Origin: Lepisosteus oculatus
Lineage: Eukaryota; Chordata; Actinopteri; Semionotiformes; Lepisosteidae
DNA: 64,000 nucleotides
Assembly: GCF_040954835.1 (NCBI RefSeq)
Contig: NW_027168309.1
Location: 1 to 64,000, forward strand
Direction of reading: 5' to 3'
Shown here: piece by piece, positions 32,416 to 44,770 of the stretch
Position numbering within the stretch: the first letter of the stretch is position 1
Layout of the letters: each line of letters opens with the position of its first letter
Notes under the pieces: generated by a model
Told to the model about the DNA's origin: nothing
Databases searched by the model: none
What the model saw: the letters and a program-made list of their open reading frames with translations, nothing else
Translations under genes and position numbers: made by a program

Positions 32416-34290
32416 AGGGAGCGCCGCCGCCGCCGGCTTGCGATCATTTAACACGGAGGGCGAGGCAGCGGCGGTAACCTTTTTCAATGTCGCTCTCCGC
32501 TTCCCCCCAAAAAAAAGCCAAATGACATGCTAGCACTCGGACACCCTTCAGAAGACTGAAGGGTGGCTTAAAGCTGGAAGGATTAGGTCTCCCCGTTCCG
32601 ACGCGACAATCGAGCTTCCTTAGGCAGAGAGAAAGCAACATCGAGGAGCGTCAACAAGACTTTAGAAGCTGCGCCACACGCCACTTTCAGTCGCAGTCAC
32701 AGCAGTTTTAAAGGCAGGAATCGCCTTTGCGAACGCCATGAGAAACAGAACGCAAGCTCAGGTCCTGCGGTTTAACAAACAGCCACGGCTTTCATGCGAC
32801 TGGACATTTCTTTTCTGGAGCGAATTCACTTTCAACTTCAAGAAATTCACACAACTTGCGAAATACGAAATACAAATCTGGCTCATCGCTGCACAAGAAA
32901 TACCGCCGGCTGGCAAGAAAATGACAACGGTGTTTTTCCTTAACGAAAAACTTCCCATGGAGAAAAACAACGGCTGTGCGTCTCTGTCGGCTTGATTCAG
33001 TTTAATGCAAGTATTCATTCTCCTCCTGGAAAATACAGCTTGCGAAAGATGAAATACAATTCTTGGCTTTTCTGGGTGAGTGCAGAAGAAATCCTGCCGG
33101 CTGGCAGAAGAATTCCAGCCTTTTTTACTCTTTAACCAGAAACTTGCGAATGATACAAAGCAAGCGGGGTGCGTTTCTGTGCAGCTGTTAACTGAACAGC
33201 TGCTGCTTCAAGCCCACCCAGGGCTCATTCCGATTTCAACATCATGCCCCCTGAAGGTAGACTGGATTTCTTTGCGAAGCATTCACCTTTTGGACGTTTC
33301 AGGAAAGGTGCGTGTCGATGCCAGACTTGAAAAGCTTTCCATACAAAGAAACAACATAGTGCTTTTGATTGATGGGAAACGGCAAGAGCGGTTTGAGCAG
33401 CTCCGGCCTCTCAACCGCTTTACAATGTGATCGGCACCTCGGTAGCCAGTTTAGAAGGCTGAAAAGGATGCTGGAAGCACAGCGACGTTCTAAAACCAGC
33501 GCTTGAAAAGCATCTGCATACATAAAATGTCCATTTCCCCAAAGCTGAATCTGCATCTTCAGAAGATTGTCAGCTATACGTTTTCGTTCTTTGTTTCCTT
33601 TTTTTACGACAAGCTTTCGAGAAATGAACTGTCTATTGTGATGAAGGCTGCATTAGAAATTGTGCATCTAGCTTAGTTCAATGAAATCGGGAGGTGCACC
33701 TGTCTCAAGCGGATGGCTCTTTGCAGGCACACTACGGAAACCTGCGGGCGCAAGTTGGGAGAAGTGACTCTTGCAGAGTGTTGAGCTTCGAGAAGAGGGC
33801 TCCGCTCAGGAAGATATTTCCACATGTTGAAGAGTCGCTTTTCGCCCTTTCTTTCCCACATTTTTCCAGTGCGGTTATTGATCGCGTTCAAAATGATTTC
33901 CCAACGTACGTGTTACCTGCAAAATCACAGTGAAACTGTTATGCCCAAAAGATTCCTAATAGTTATTGTATTAGAATAGCTCTCCAATTTCTTAGCCTTC
34001 GTACACGCAATGTTTAAGGAAACGCTAGAGTAAATGAAACTGTAAATAGACAGGAGCTCTTCTTAGTTTTCATACAAGTTATGATGGCTGCAGCTCCTAT
34101 CTGCGTCCGGGTGACCGGAGCCAAGGGATTATCTGCGGAACCCTTGATTTATCTCTCGGGCAAGGAGCTAGATACGCCCTTTTCATCTCGGTTTGATCAC
34201 ACCTGTGCATTAAAACGCAGTGCTCGGTACCATCGAGGTGTAAGAGGTTCAAGGATGAGCGGGAAACTTTGTTAATAAGGAGACGGGCAC

Positions 34291-34363
34291 CGCCCAACGT
34301 GGGGCTCGAACCCACGACCCTGAGATTAAGAGTCTCATGCTCTACCGACTGAGCTAGCCGGGC
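34291..34363 (-). tRNA. tRNA-Lys-CTT: tRNA-Lys(CTT), unit 9
   Basis: Mature region identical to unit 1; block B 5' flank. Confidence 0.98.
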
Positions 34364-35184
34364 GCCGGTAGAGCTGGTGGTTAACTTGTCCCTGTTGACG
34401 GCAATTTGACAAGGTATACTTCCTGGCTTTTCATCATGTGCTGACCGGATTCGAGAGTAGCACACCCTGTTCTTTGTTGATTACTGTACCTCCAGCAGCG
34501 CAAATGTCAGTAATCATTGAAATGTACGACCTACAATCTCCTCAGCATGCCCGCGTGGACTCCTCAGTGATCATCCTTCTACGTTCTGCTGTAGTTTTCA
34601 TGCAAGTGAAAACCGTGCTCCAAATAACAGCGGCACAGTTGTATCCTGCGGTAAGCATTCTTCTAATTCCATCGTTTTGCTCCAGGTAAAAGGTAGCGCA
34701 TCATAGTGTTGATATTCCAAGGTTTCAGAGTCCGTATTGGATGGCTTGGATGCAGACATCGCTCAGAGCTCCCAGTATGATTTTCCCGAGTTCAGTTTTG
34801 CAGTGTTTTAGTGCTTTACTACTTCCAGTGGGCCTTTGAATGCTCTGCTAAGTAGAGACGTGACATAATTACTAATGCGACCGAGTGTGCTGGCTGTTCC
34901 TGGTTCGTAATGATTACAGTGAGAAATCAATATAAACATAACTGCTTCGATTTCGAGGTTCAGTTGAAGCTTTCAAAGAAACTATCAAAGACCTCAGAAC
35001 AACCGAAGACACATTTGGTCATCTCCGTATTGGTGAAGATTAAAGAGTCCCGCAAGTGTCAAGCTTGCACAAACACACACGAGAGAGAAACTCAGGACAG
35101 AATTTAAAGAAAGGGAGATGCAGACTATTTGAAGGCACTTTGCTAACCCAATGGCATGCTTATGAATCGTGCATAGGACACACG

Positions 35185-35256
35185 TAGCAGAGGATGGTTT
35201 CGATCCATCGACCTCTGGGTTATGGGCCCAGCACGCTTCCGCTGCGCCACTCTGCT
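35185..35256 (-). tRNA. tRNA-iMet-CAT: Initiator tRNA-Met(CAT), unit 9
   Basis: Identical to the unit 1 copy. Confidence 0.98.
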
Positions 35257-35535
35257 GACGGCCTCTCTGCGTGTGGCGCACAACTGCTCTTTTTATTTCC
35301 TACATAAGTGATGAAAGAGTTGAAAGTTTCAACGACAAACGCAGACGTCACTTTGAGCGCTTGGTGTTGTAGCACAAATCATCACATGCTGCTCTACACT
35401 GGATTATAAAAGCCGACACATTTTCCAAACATTTTAATGCTGGAGTCACACTGTAGTATTAATAACAGTGCGATACTCGAGGAGCGTAGTGGGATCGCGG
35501 TGGCTCATCAGACCGCCCCGGGACAGGGGGCCCGC

Positions 35536-35618
35536 GTCAGGATGGCCGAGCGGTCTAAGGCGCTGCGTTCAGGTCGCAGTCTCCCCTGGAGGCGTGGGTT
35601 CGAATCCCACTCCTGACA
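35536..35618 (+). tRNA. tRNA-Leu-CAG: tRNA-Leu(CAG), unit 9
   Basis: Identical to the unit 1 copy. Confidence 0.98.
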
Positions 35619-35969
35619 AAAAGCTTGCTCAGTGCCGTCTCCAGTCGGGTGCAAATGGGTGAAGCAGCCTGACGCAGGGAACGTGCGCCGATAGGCGTAG
35701 GTGTATCCCCTGCCTCTTCCGATTTAGCTCGTGCTCCATAGGATGGAAGCGGATGCTCTGGCTTTTTGACTCGAATATAACCTGATCACAACAGAAGGCC
35801 GTGCAGCCCAGTGCTGGTTTAAGAATGCCTCGTGTCTTCAGGCCCCTATTCCTTCAGGTTACCCCTTTGGAATAGTCGTCCGAAAAAGACGGGAAAGGAA
35901 AAGCATGTAAGCTCCCACACACTGCGTTAGCATTAGCGGTTGGAATCTGATGGGAGAAAAGCAACCTGG

Positions 35970-36041
35970 CTCGCCGTCAAGCAATCCATCCCTGGTCTCC
36001 CACGTGACAGGCGGGGATACGCACCACTATACTAACGAGGA
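35970..36041 (-). pseudogene. tRNA-Asp(GTC) pseudogene, unit 9
   Basis: Identical lesions to unit 1. Confidence 0.85.
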
Positions 36042-36452
36042 GCGCTTGCTTGGCGCTTGAAGACACTTCCTCTTGCGGCTACTACTGTTTCCGGTTTCGT
36101 CTTTTCTTTTCATTCCTCCCAGAGGAGCGCATGAAAACGTTTCCATCTGCGCCATCCTCACCCCTCCAATGCTATGGTCCCTGCTCCTCCTGGTGCACTG
36201 CAAACACTCATTCAGCCGGTTCTTTCAGTTTGAATAATTAGGTCTTCAAAGGCTGGAAGTAGGGCGCAAAAGACATGCCAATGCCAAAAGCGTGGCTGTG
36301 TGCTTCCAGCTGTGAAATGTCACTGGTGGATGTTGAAGACATTACTTCCAAGGCAGCAGGTCCAAGCGATTTAGCGTTTGTACAAGAAGCAGGAAGAGAG
36401 AAACGGCACTCCGCCTTTTTCTGGGCAGGCCGAAGCGACAGGAGAAGGGCGC

Positions 36453-36534
36453 CGTAGTGGGCAGGATTCGAGCCGACGCGGGGAGACCCCAATGGCTTTC
36501 TAGCCCATCGCCTTAACCGCTCGGCCACGACTAC
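36453..36534 (-). tRNA. tRNA-Ser-AGA: tRNA-Ser(AGA), degenerate, unit 9
   Basis: Same form as unit 2. Confidence 0.85.
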
Positions 36535-38409
36535 AGGGAGCGCCGCCGCCGCCGGCTTGCGATCATTTAACACGGAGGGCGAGGCAGCGGCGGTAACCTT
36601 TTTCAATGTCGCTCTCCGCTTCCCCCCAAAAAAAAGCCAAATGACATGCTAGCACTCGGACACCCTTCAGAAGACTGAAGGGTGGCTTAAAGCTGGAAGG
36701 ATTAGGTCTCCCCGTTCCGACGCGACAATCGAGCTTCCTTAGGCAGAGAGAAAGCAACATCGAGGAGCGTCAACAAGACTTTAGAAGCTGCGCCACACGC
36801 CACTTTCAGTCGCAGTCACAGCAGTTTTAAAGGCAGGAATCGCCTTTGCGAACGCCATGAGAAACAGAACGCAAGCTCAGGTCCTGCGGTTTAACAAACA
36901 GCCACGGCTTTCATGCGACTGGACATTTCTTTTCTGGAGCGAATTCACTTTCAACTTCAAGAAATTCACACAACTTGCGAAATACGAAATACAAATCTGG
37001 CTCATCGCTGCACAAGAAATACCGCCGGCTGGCAAGAAAATGACAACGGTGTTTTTCCTTAACGAAAAACTTCCCATGGAGAAAAACAACGGCTGTGCGT
37101 CTCTGTCGGCTTGATTCAGTTTAATGCAAGTATTCATTCTCCTCCTGGAAAATACAGCTTGCGAAAGATGAAATACAATTCTTGGCTTTTCTGGGTGAGT
37201 GCAGAAGAAATCCTGCCGGCTGGCAGAAGAATTCCAGCCTTTTTTACTCTTTAACCAGAAACTTGCGAATGATACAAAGCAAGCGGGGTGCGTTTCTGTG
37301 CAGCTGTTAACTGAACAGCTGCTGCTTCAAGCCCACCCAGGGCTCATTCCGATTTCAACATCATGCCCCCTGAAGGTAGACTGGATTTCTTTGCGAAGCA
37401 TTCACCTTTTGGACGTTTCAGGAAAGGTGCGTGTCGATGCCAGACTTGAAAAGCTTTCCATACAAAGAAACAACATAGTGCTTTTGATTGATGGGAAACG
37501 GCAAGAGCGGTTTGAGCAGCTCCGGCCTCTCAACCGCTTTACAATGTGATCGGCACCTCGGTAGCCAGTTTAGAAGGCTGAAAAGGATGCTGGAAGCACA
37601 GCGACGTTCTAAAACCAGCGCTTGAAAAGCATCTGCATACATAAAATGTCCATTTCCCCAAAGCTGAATCTGCATCTTCAGAAGATTGTCAGCTATACGT
37701 TTTCGTTCTTTGTTTCCTTTTTTTACGACAAGCTTTCGAGAAATGAACTGTCTATTGTGATGAAGGCTGCATTAGAAATTGTGCATCTAGCTTAGTTCAA
37801 TGAAATCGGGAGGTGCACCTGTCTCAAGCGGATGGCTCTTTGCAGGCACACTACGGAAACCTGCGGGCGCAAGTTGGGAGAAGTGACTCTTGCAGAGTGT
37901 TGAGCTTCGAGAAGAGGGCTCCGCTCAGGAAGATATTTCCACATGTTGAAGAGTCGCTTTTCGCCCTTTCTTTCCCACATTTTTCCAGTGCGGTTATTGA
38001 TCGCGTTCAAAATGTTTTCCCAACGTACGTGTTACCTGCAAAATCACAGTGAAACTGTTATGCCCAAAAGATTCCTAATAGTTATTGTATTAGAATAGCT
38101 CTCCAATTTCTTAGCCTTCGTACACGCAATGTTTAAGGAAACGCTAGAGTAAATGAAACTGTAAATAGACAGGAGCTCTTCTTAGTTTTCATACAAGTTA
38201 TGATGGCTGCAGCTCCTATCTGCGTCCGGGTGACCGGAGCCAAGGGATTATCTGCGGAACCCTTGATTTATCTCTCGGGCAAGGAGCTAGATACGCCCTT
38301 TTCATCTCGGTTTGATCACACCTGTGCATTAAAACGCAGTGCTCGGTACCATCGAGGTGTAAGAGGTTCAAGGATGAGCGGGAAACTTTGTTAATAAGGA
38401 GACGGGCAC

Positions 38410-38482
38410 CGCCCAACGTGGGGCTCGAACCCACGACCCTGAGATTAAGAGTCTCATGCTCTACCGACTGAGCTAGCCGGGC
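38410..38482 (-). tRNA. tRNA-Lys-CTT: tRNA-Lys(CTT), unit 10
   Basis: Mature region identical to unit 1; block B 5' flank. Confidence 0.98.
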
Positions 38483-39303
38483 GCCGGTAGAGCTGGTGGT
38501 TAACTTGTCCCTGTTGACGGCAATTTGACAAGGTATACTTCCTGGCTTTTCATCATGTGCTGACCGGATTCGAGAGTAGCACACCCTGTTCTTTGTTGAT
38601 TACTGTACCTCCAGCAGCGCAAATGTCAGTAATCATTGAAATGTACGACCTACAATCTCCTCAGCATGCCCGCGTGGACTCCTCAGTGATCATCCTTCTA
38701 CGTTCTGCTGTAGTTTTCATGCAAGTGAAAACCGTGCTCCAAATAACAGCGGCACAGTTGTATCCTGCGGTAAGCATTCTTCTAATTCCATCGTTTTGCT
38801 CCAGGTAAAAGGTAGCGCATCATAGTGTTGATATTCCAAGGTTTCAGAGTCCGTATTGGATGGCTTGGATGCAGACATCGCTCAGAGCTCCCAGTATGAT
38901 TTTCCCGAGTTCAGTTTTGCAGTGTTTTAGTGCTTTACTACTTCCAGTGGGCCTTTGAATGCTCTGCTAAGTAGAGACGTGACATAATTACTAATGCGAC
39001 CGAGTGTGCTGGCTGTTCCTGGTTCGTAATGATTACAGTGAGAAATCAATATAAACATAACTGCTTCGATTTCGAGGTTCAGTTGAAGCTTTCAAAGAAA
39101 CTATCAAAGACCTCAGAACAACCGAAGACACATTTGGTCATCTCCGTATTGGTGAAGATTAAAGAGTCCCGCAAGTGTCAAGCTTGCACAAACACACACG
39201 AGAGAGAAACTCAGGACAGAATTTAAAGAAAGGGAGATGCAGACTATTTGAAGGCACTTTGCTAACCCAATGGCATGCTTATGAATCGTGCATAGGACAC
39301 ATG

Positions 39304-39375
39304 TAGCAGAGGATGGTTTCGATCCATCGACCTCTGGGTTATGGGCCCAGCACGCTTCCGCTGCGCCACTCTGCT
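39304..39375 (-). tRNA. tRNA-iMet-CAT: Initiator tRNA-Met(CAT), unit 10
   Basis: Mature region identical to unit 1. Both flanks carry a single change (near 39302 and 39383). Confidence 0.98.
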
Positions 39376-39654
39376 GACGGCCCCTCTGCGTGTGGCGCAC
39401 AACTGCTCTTTTTATTTCCTACATAAGTGATGAAAGAGTTGAAAGTTTCAACGACAAACGCAGACGTCACTTTGAGCGCTTGGTGTTGTAGCACAAATCA
39501 TCACATGCTGCTCTACACTGGATTATAAAAGCCGACACATTTTCCAAACATTTTAATGCTGGAGTCACACTGTAGTATTAATAACAGTGCGATACTCGAG
39601 GAGCGTAGTGGGATCGCGGTGGCTCATCAGACCGCCCCGGGACAGGGGGCCCGC

Positions 39655-39737
39655 GTCAGGATGGCCGAGCGGTCTAAGGCGCTGCGTTCAGGTCGCAGTC
39701 TCCCCTGGAGGCGTGGGTTCGAATCCCACTCCTGACA
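39655..39737 (+). tRNA. tRNA-Leu-CAG: tRNA-Leu(CAG), unit 10
   Basis: Identical to the unit 1 copy. Confidence 0.98.
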
Positions 39738-40088
39738 AAAAGCTTGCTCAGTGCCGTCTCCAGTCGGGTGCAAATGGGTGAAGCAGCCTGACGCAGGGAA
39801 CGTGCGCCGATAGGCGTAGGTGTATCCCCTGCCTCTTCCGATTTAGCTCGTGCTCCATAGGATGGAAGCGGATGCTCTGGCTTTTTGACTCGAATATAAC
39901 CTGATCACAACAGAAGGCCGTGCAGCCCAGTGCTGGTTTAAGAATGCCTCGTGTCTTCAGGCCCCTATTCCTTCAGGTTACCCCTTTGGAATAGTCGTCC
40001 GAAAAAGACGGGAAAGGAAAAGCATGTAAGCTCCCACACACTGCGTTAGCATTAGCGGTTGGAATCTGATGGGAGAAAAGCAACCTGG

Positions 40089-40160
40089 CTCGCCGTCAAG
40101 CAATCCATCCCTGGTCTCCCACGTGACAGGCGGGGATACGCACCACTATACTAACGAGGA
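40089..40160 (-). pseudogene. tRNA-Asp(GTC) pseudogene, unit 10
   Basis: Identical lesions to unit 1. Confidence 0.85.
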
Positions 40161-40571
40161 GCGCTTGCTTGGCGCTTGAAGACACTTCCTCTTGCGGCTA
40201 CTACTGTTTCCGGTTTCGTCTTTTCTTTTCATTCCTCCCAGAGGAGCGCATGAAAACGTTTCCATCTGCGCCATCCTCACCCCTCCAATGCTATGGTCCC
40301 TGCTCCTCCTGGTGCACTGCAAACACTCATTCAGCCGGTTCTTTCAGTTTGAATAATTAGGTCTTCAAAGGCTGGAAGTAGGGCGCAAAAGACATGCCAA
40401 TGCCAAAAGCGTGGCTGTGTGCTTCCAGCTGTGAAATGTCACTGGTGGATGTTGAAGACATTACTTCCAAGGCAGCAGGTCCAAGCGATTTAGCGTTTGT
40501 ACAAGAAGCAGGAAGAGAGAAACGGCACTCCGCCTTTTTCTGGGCAGGCCGAAGCGACAGGAGAAGGGCGC

Positions 40572-40653
40572 CGTAGTGGGCAGGATTCGAGCCGACGCGG
40601 GGAGACCCCAATGGCTTTCTAGCCCATCGCCTTAACCGCTCGGCCACGACTAC
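40572..40653 (-). tRNA. tRNA-Ser-AGA: tRNA-Ser(AGA), degenerate, unit 10
   Basis: Same form as unit 2. Confidence 0.85.
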
Positions 40654-42528
40654 AGGGAGCGCCGCCGCCGCCGGCTTGCGATCATTTAACACGGAGGGCG
40701 AGGCAGCGGCGGTAACCTTTTTCAATGTCGCTCTCCGCTTCCCCCCAAAAAAAAGCCAAATGACATGCTAGCACTCGGACACCCTTCAGAAGACTGAAGG
40801 GTGGCTTAAAGCTGGAAGGATTAGGTCTCCCCGTTCCGACGCGACAATCGAGCTTCCTTAGGCAGAGAGAAAGCAACATCGAGGAGCGTCAACAAGACTT
40901 TAGAAGCTGCGCCACACGCCACTTTCAGTCGCAGTCACAGCAGTTTTAAAGGCAGGAATCGCCTTTGCGAACGCCATGAGAAACAGAACGCAAGCTCAGG
41001 TCCTGCGGTTTAACAAACAGCCACGGCTTTCATGCGACTGGACATTTCTTTTCTGGAGCGAATTCACTTTCAACTTCAAGAAATTCACACAACTTGCGAA
41101 ATACGAAATACAAATCTGGCTCATCGCTGCACAAGAAATACCGCCGGCTGGCAAGAAAATGACAACGGTGTTTTTCCTTAACGAAAAACTTCCCATGGAG
41201 AAAAACAACGGCTGTGCGTCTCTGTCGGCTTGATTCAGTTTAATGCAAGTATTCATTCTCCTCCTGGAAAATACAGCTTGCGAAAGATGAAATACAATTC
41301 TTGGCTTTTCTGGGTGAGTGCAGAAGAAATCCTGCCGGCTGGCAGAAGAATTCCAGCCTTTTTTACTCTTTAACCAGAAACTTGCGAATGATACAAAGCA
41401 AGCGGGGTGCGTTTCTGTGCAGCTGTTAACTGAACAGCTGCTGCTTCAAGCCCACCCAGGGCTCATTCCGATTTCAACATCATGCCCCCTGAAGGTAGAC
41501 TGGATTTCTTTGCGAAGCATTCACCTTTTGGACGTTTCAGGAAAGGTGCGTGTCGATGCCAGACTTGAAAAGCTTTCCATACAAAGAAACAACATAGTGC
41601 TTTTGATTGATGGGAAACGGCAAGAGCGGTTTGAGCAGCTCCGGCCTCTCAACCGCTTTACAATGTGATCGGCACCTCGGTAGCCAGTTTAGAAGGCTGA
41701 AAAGGATGCTGGAAGCACAGCGACGTTCTAAAACCAGCGCTTGAAAAGCATCTGCATACATAAAATGTCCATTTCCCCAAAGCTGAATCTGCATCTTCAG
41801 AAGATTGTCAGCTATACGTTTTCGTTCTTTGTTTCCTTTTTTTACGACAAGCTTTCGAGAAATGAACTGTCTATTGTGATGAAGGCTGCATTAGAAATTG
41901 TGCATCTAGCTTAGTTCAATGAAATCGGGAGGTGCACCTGTCTCAAGCGGATGGCTCTTTGCAGGCACACTACGGAAACCTGCGGGCGCAAGTTGGGAGA
42001 AGTGACTCTTGCAGAGTGTTGAGCTTCGAGAAGAGGGCTCCGCTCAGGAAGATATTTCCACATGTTGAAGAGTCGCTTTTCGCCCTTTCTTTCCCACATT
42101 TTTCCAGTGCGGTTATTGATCGCGTTCAAAATGTTTTCCCAACGTACGTGTTACCTGCAAAATCACAGTGAAACTGTTATGCCCAAAAGATTCCTAATAG
42201 TTATTGTATTAGAATAGCTCTCCAATTTCTTAGCCTTCGTACACGCAATATTTAAGGAAACGCTAGAGTAAATGAAACTGTAAATAGACAGGAGCTCTTC
42301 TTAGTTTTCATACAAGTTATGATGGCTGCAGCTCCTATCTGCGTCCGGGTGACCGGAGCCAAGGGATTATCTGCGGAACCCTTGATTTATCTCTCGGGCA
42401 AGGAGCTAGATACGCCCTTTTCATCTCGGTTTGATCACACCTGTGCATTAAAACGCAGTGCTCGGTACCATCGAGGTGTAAGAGGTTCAAGGATGAGCGG
42501 GAAACTTTGTTAATAAGGAGACGGGCAC

Positions 42529-42601
42529 CGCCCAACGTGGGGCTCGAACCCACGACCCTGAGATTAAGAGTCTCATGCTCTACCGACTGAGCTAGCCGGG
42601 C
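42529..42601 (-). tRNA. tRNA-Lys-CTT: tRNA-Lys(CTT), unit 11
   Basis: Identical to the unit 1 copy, and the 5' flank is back to the block A form. Confidence 0.98.
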
Positions 42602-43422
42602 GCCGGTGGAGCTGGTGGTTAACTTGTCCCTGTTGACGGCAATTTGACAAGGTATACTTCCTGGCTTTTCATCATGTGCTGACCGGATTCGAGAGTAGCA
42701 CACCCTGTTCTTTGTTGATTACTGTACCTCCAGCAGCGCAAATGTCAGTAATCATTGAAATGTACGACCTACAATCTCCTCAGCATGCCCGCGTGGACTC
42801 CTCAGTGATCATCCTTCTACGTTCTGCTGTAGTTTTCATGCAAGTGAAAACCGTGCTCCAAATAACAGCGGCACAGTTGTATCCTGCGGTAAGCATTCTT
42901 CTAATTCCATCGTTTTGCTCCAGGTAAAAGGTAGCGCATCATAGTGTTGATATTCCAAGGTTTCAGAGTCCGTATTGGATGGCTTGGATGCAGACATCGC
43001 TCAGAGCTCCCAGTATGATTTTCCCGAGTTCAGTTTTGCAGTGTTTTAGTGCTTTACTACTTCCAGTGGGCCTTTGAATGCTCTGCTAAGTAGAGACGTG
43101 ACATAATTACTAATGCGACCGAGTGTGCTGGCTGTTCCTGGTTCGTAATGATTAACGCGAGAAATCAATATAAACATAACTGCTTCGATTTCGAGGTTCA
43201 GTTGAAGCTTTCAAAGAAACTATCAAAGACCTCAGAACAACCGAAGACACATTTGGTCATCTCCGTATTGGTGAAGATTAAAGAGTCCCGCAAGTGTCAA
43301 GCTTGCACAAACACACACGAGAGAGAAACTCAGGACAGAATTTAAAGAAAGGGAGATGCAGACTATTTGAAGGCACTTTGCTAACCCAATGGCATGCTTA
43401 GGAATCGTGCATAGGACACATG

Positions 43423-43494
43423 TAGCAGAGAATGGTTTCGATCCATAGACCTCTGGGGTATGGGCCCAGCACGCTTCCGCTGCGCCACTCTGCT
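43423..43494 (-). tRNA. tRNA-iMet-CAT: Initiator tRNA-Met(CAT), damaged, unit 11
   Basis: Three substitutions against the other copies: A38 to C in the anticodon loop, G49 to T, and C65 to T. The last two turn the first T-stem pair into T-T. Anticodon and A and B boxes are unchanged, so transcription may persist while stability or function suffers. Confidence 0.88.
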
Positions 43495-43773
43495 GACGGC
43501 CTCTCTGCGTGTGGCGCACAACTGCTCTTTTTATTTCCTACATAAGTGATGAAAGAGTTGAAAGTTTCAACGACAAACGCAGACGTCACTTTGAGCGCTT
43601 GGTGTTGTAGCACAAATCATCACATGCTGCTCTACACTGGATTATAAAAGCCGACACATTTTCCAAACATTTTAATGCTGGAGTCACACTGTAGTATTAA
43701 TAACAGTGCGATACTCGAGGAGCGTAGTGGGATCGCGGTGGCTCATCAGACCGCCCCGGGAGAGGGGGCCCGC

Positions 43774-43856
43774 GTCAGGATGGCCGAGCGGTCTAAGGCG
43801 CTGCGTTCAGGTCGCAGTCTCCCCTGGAGGCGTGGGTTCGAATCCCACTCCTGACA
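43774..43856 (+). tRNA. tRNA-Leu-CAG: tRNA-Leu(CAG), unit 11
   Basis: Mature region identical to unit 1; one C to G change in the 5' flank near 43762. Confidence 0.98.
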
Positions 43857-44207
43857 AAAAGCTTGCTCAGTGCCGTCTCCAGTCGGGTGCAAATGGGTGA
43901 AGCAGCCTGACGCAGGGAACGTGCGCCGATAGGCGTAGGTGTATCCCCTGCCTCTTCCGATTTAGCTCGTGCTCCATAGGATGGAAGCGGATGCTCTGGC
44001 TTTTTGACTCGAATATAACCTGATCACAACAGATGGCCGTGCAGCCCAGTGCTGGTTTAAGAATGCCTCGTGTCTTCAGGCCCCTATTCCTTCAGGTTAC
44101 CCCTTTGGAATAGTCGTCCGAAAAAGACGGGAAAGGAAAAGCATGTAAGCTCCCACACACTGCGTTAGCATTAGCGGTTGGAATCTGATGGGAGAAAAGC
44201 AACCTGG

Positions 44208-44279
44208 CTCGCCGTCAAGCAATCCATCCCTGGTCTCCCACGTGACAGGCGGGGATACGCACCACTATACTAACGAGGA
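44208..44279 (-). pseudogene. tRNA-Asp(GTC) pseudogene, unit 11
   Basis: Identical lesions to unit 1. Confidence 0.85.
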
Positions 44280-44688
44280 GCGCTTGCTTGGCGCTTGAAG
44301 ACACTTCCTCTTGCGGCTACTACTGTTTCCGGTTTCGTCTTTTCTTTTCATTCCTCCCAGAGGAGCGCATGAAAACGTTTCCATCTGCGCCATCCTCACC
44401 CCTCCAATGCTATGGTCCCTGCTCCTCCTGGTGCACTGCAAACACTCATTCAGCCGGTTCTTTCAGTTTGAATAATTAGGTCTTCAAAGGCTGGAAGTAG
44501 GGCGCAAGACATGCCATTGCCAAAAGCGTGGCTGTGTGCTTCCAGCTGTGAAATGTCACTGGTGGATGTTGAAGACATTACTTCCAAGGCAGCAGGTCCA
44601 AGCGATTTAGCGTTTGTACAAGAAGCAGGAAGAGAGAAACGGCACTCCGCCTTTTTCTGGGCAGGCCGAAGCGACAGGAGAAGGGTGC

Positions 44689-44770
44689 CGTAGTGGGCAG
44701 GATTCTAGCCGACGCGGGGAGACCCCAATGGCTTTCTAGCCCATCGCCTTAACCGCTCGGCCACGACTAC
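44689..44770 (-). tRNA. tRNA-Ser-AGA: tRNA-Ser(AGA), further degenerate, unit 11
   Basis: Adds C56 to A in the T loop to the shared lesions, so the B box reads GGCTAGAATCC. Probably inactive. Confidence 0.75.

Larger units (their letters stand above)
28834..32952. repeat. Repeat unit 8 (block B)
   Basis: First unit with T at offset 40 (28873), a base kept by all later units. Also has the block B bases A at 30251 beside tRNA-Lys and the altered spacer near 30797-30802 (acagtg in place of acgcg-type sequence). Confidence 0.98.
32953..37071. repeat. Repeat unit 9 (block B)
   Basis: Block B, with a private T to A change in the 5' spacer near 33895. Confidence 0.98.
37072..41190. repeat. Repeat unit 10 (block B)
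   Basis: Block B. It has a C to T just outside the tRNA-iMet 3' end (near 39302) that it shares with units 11-12, and a private T to C near 39383. Confidence 0.98.
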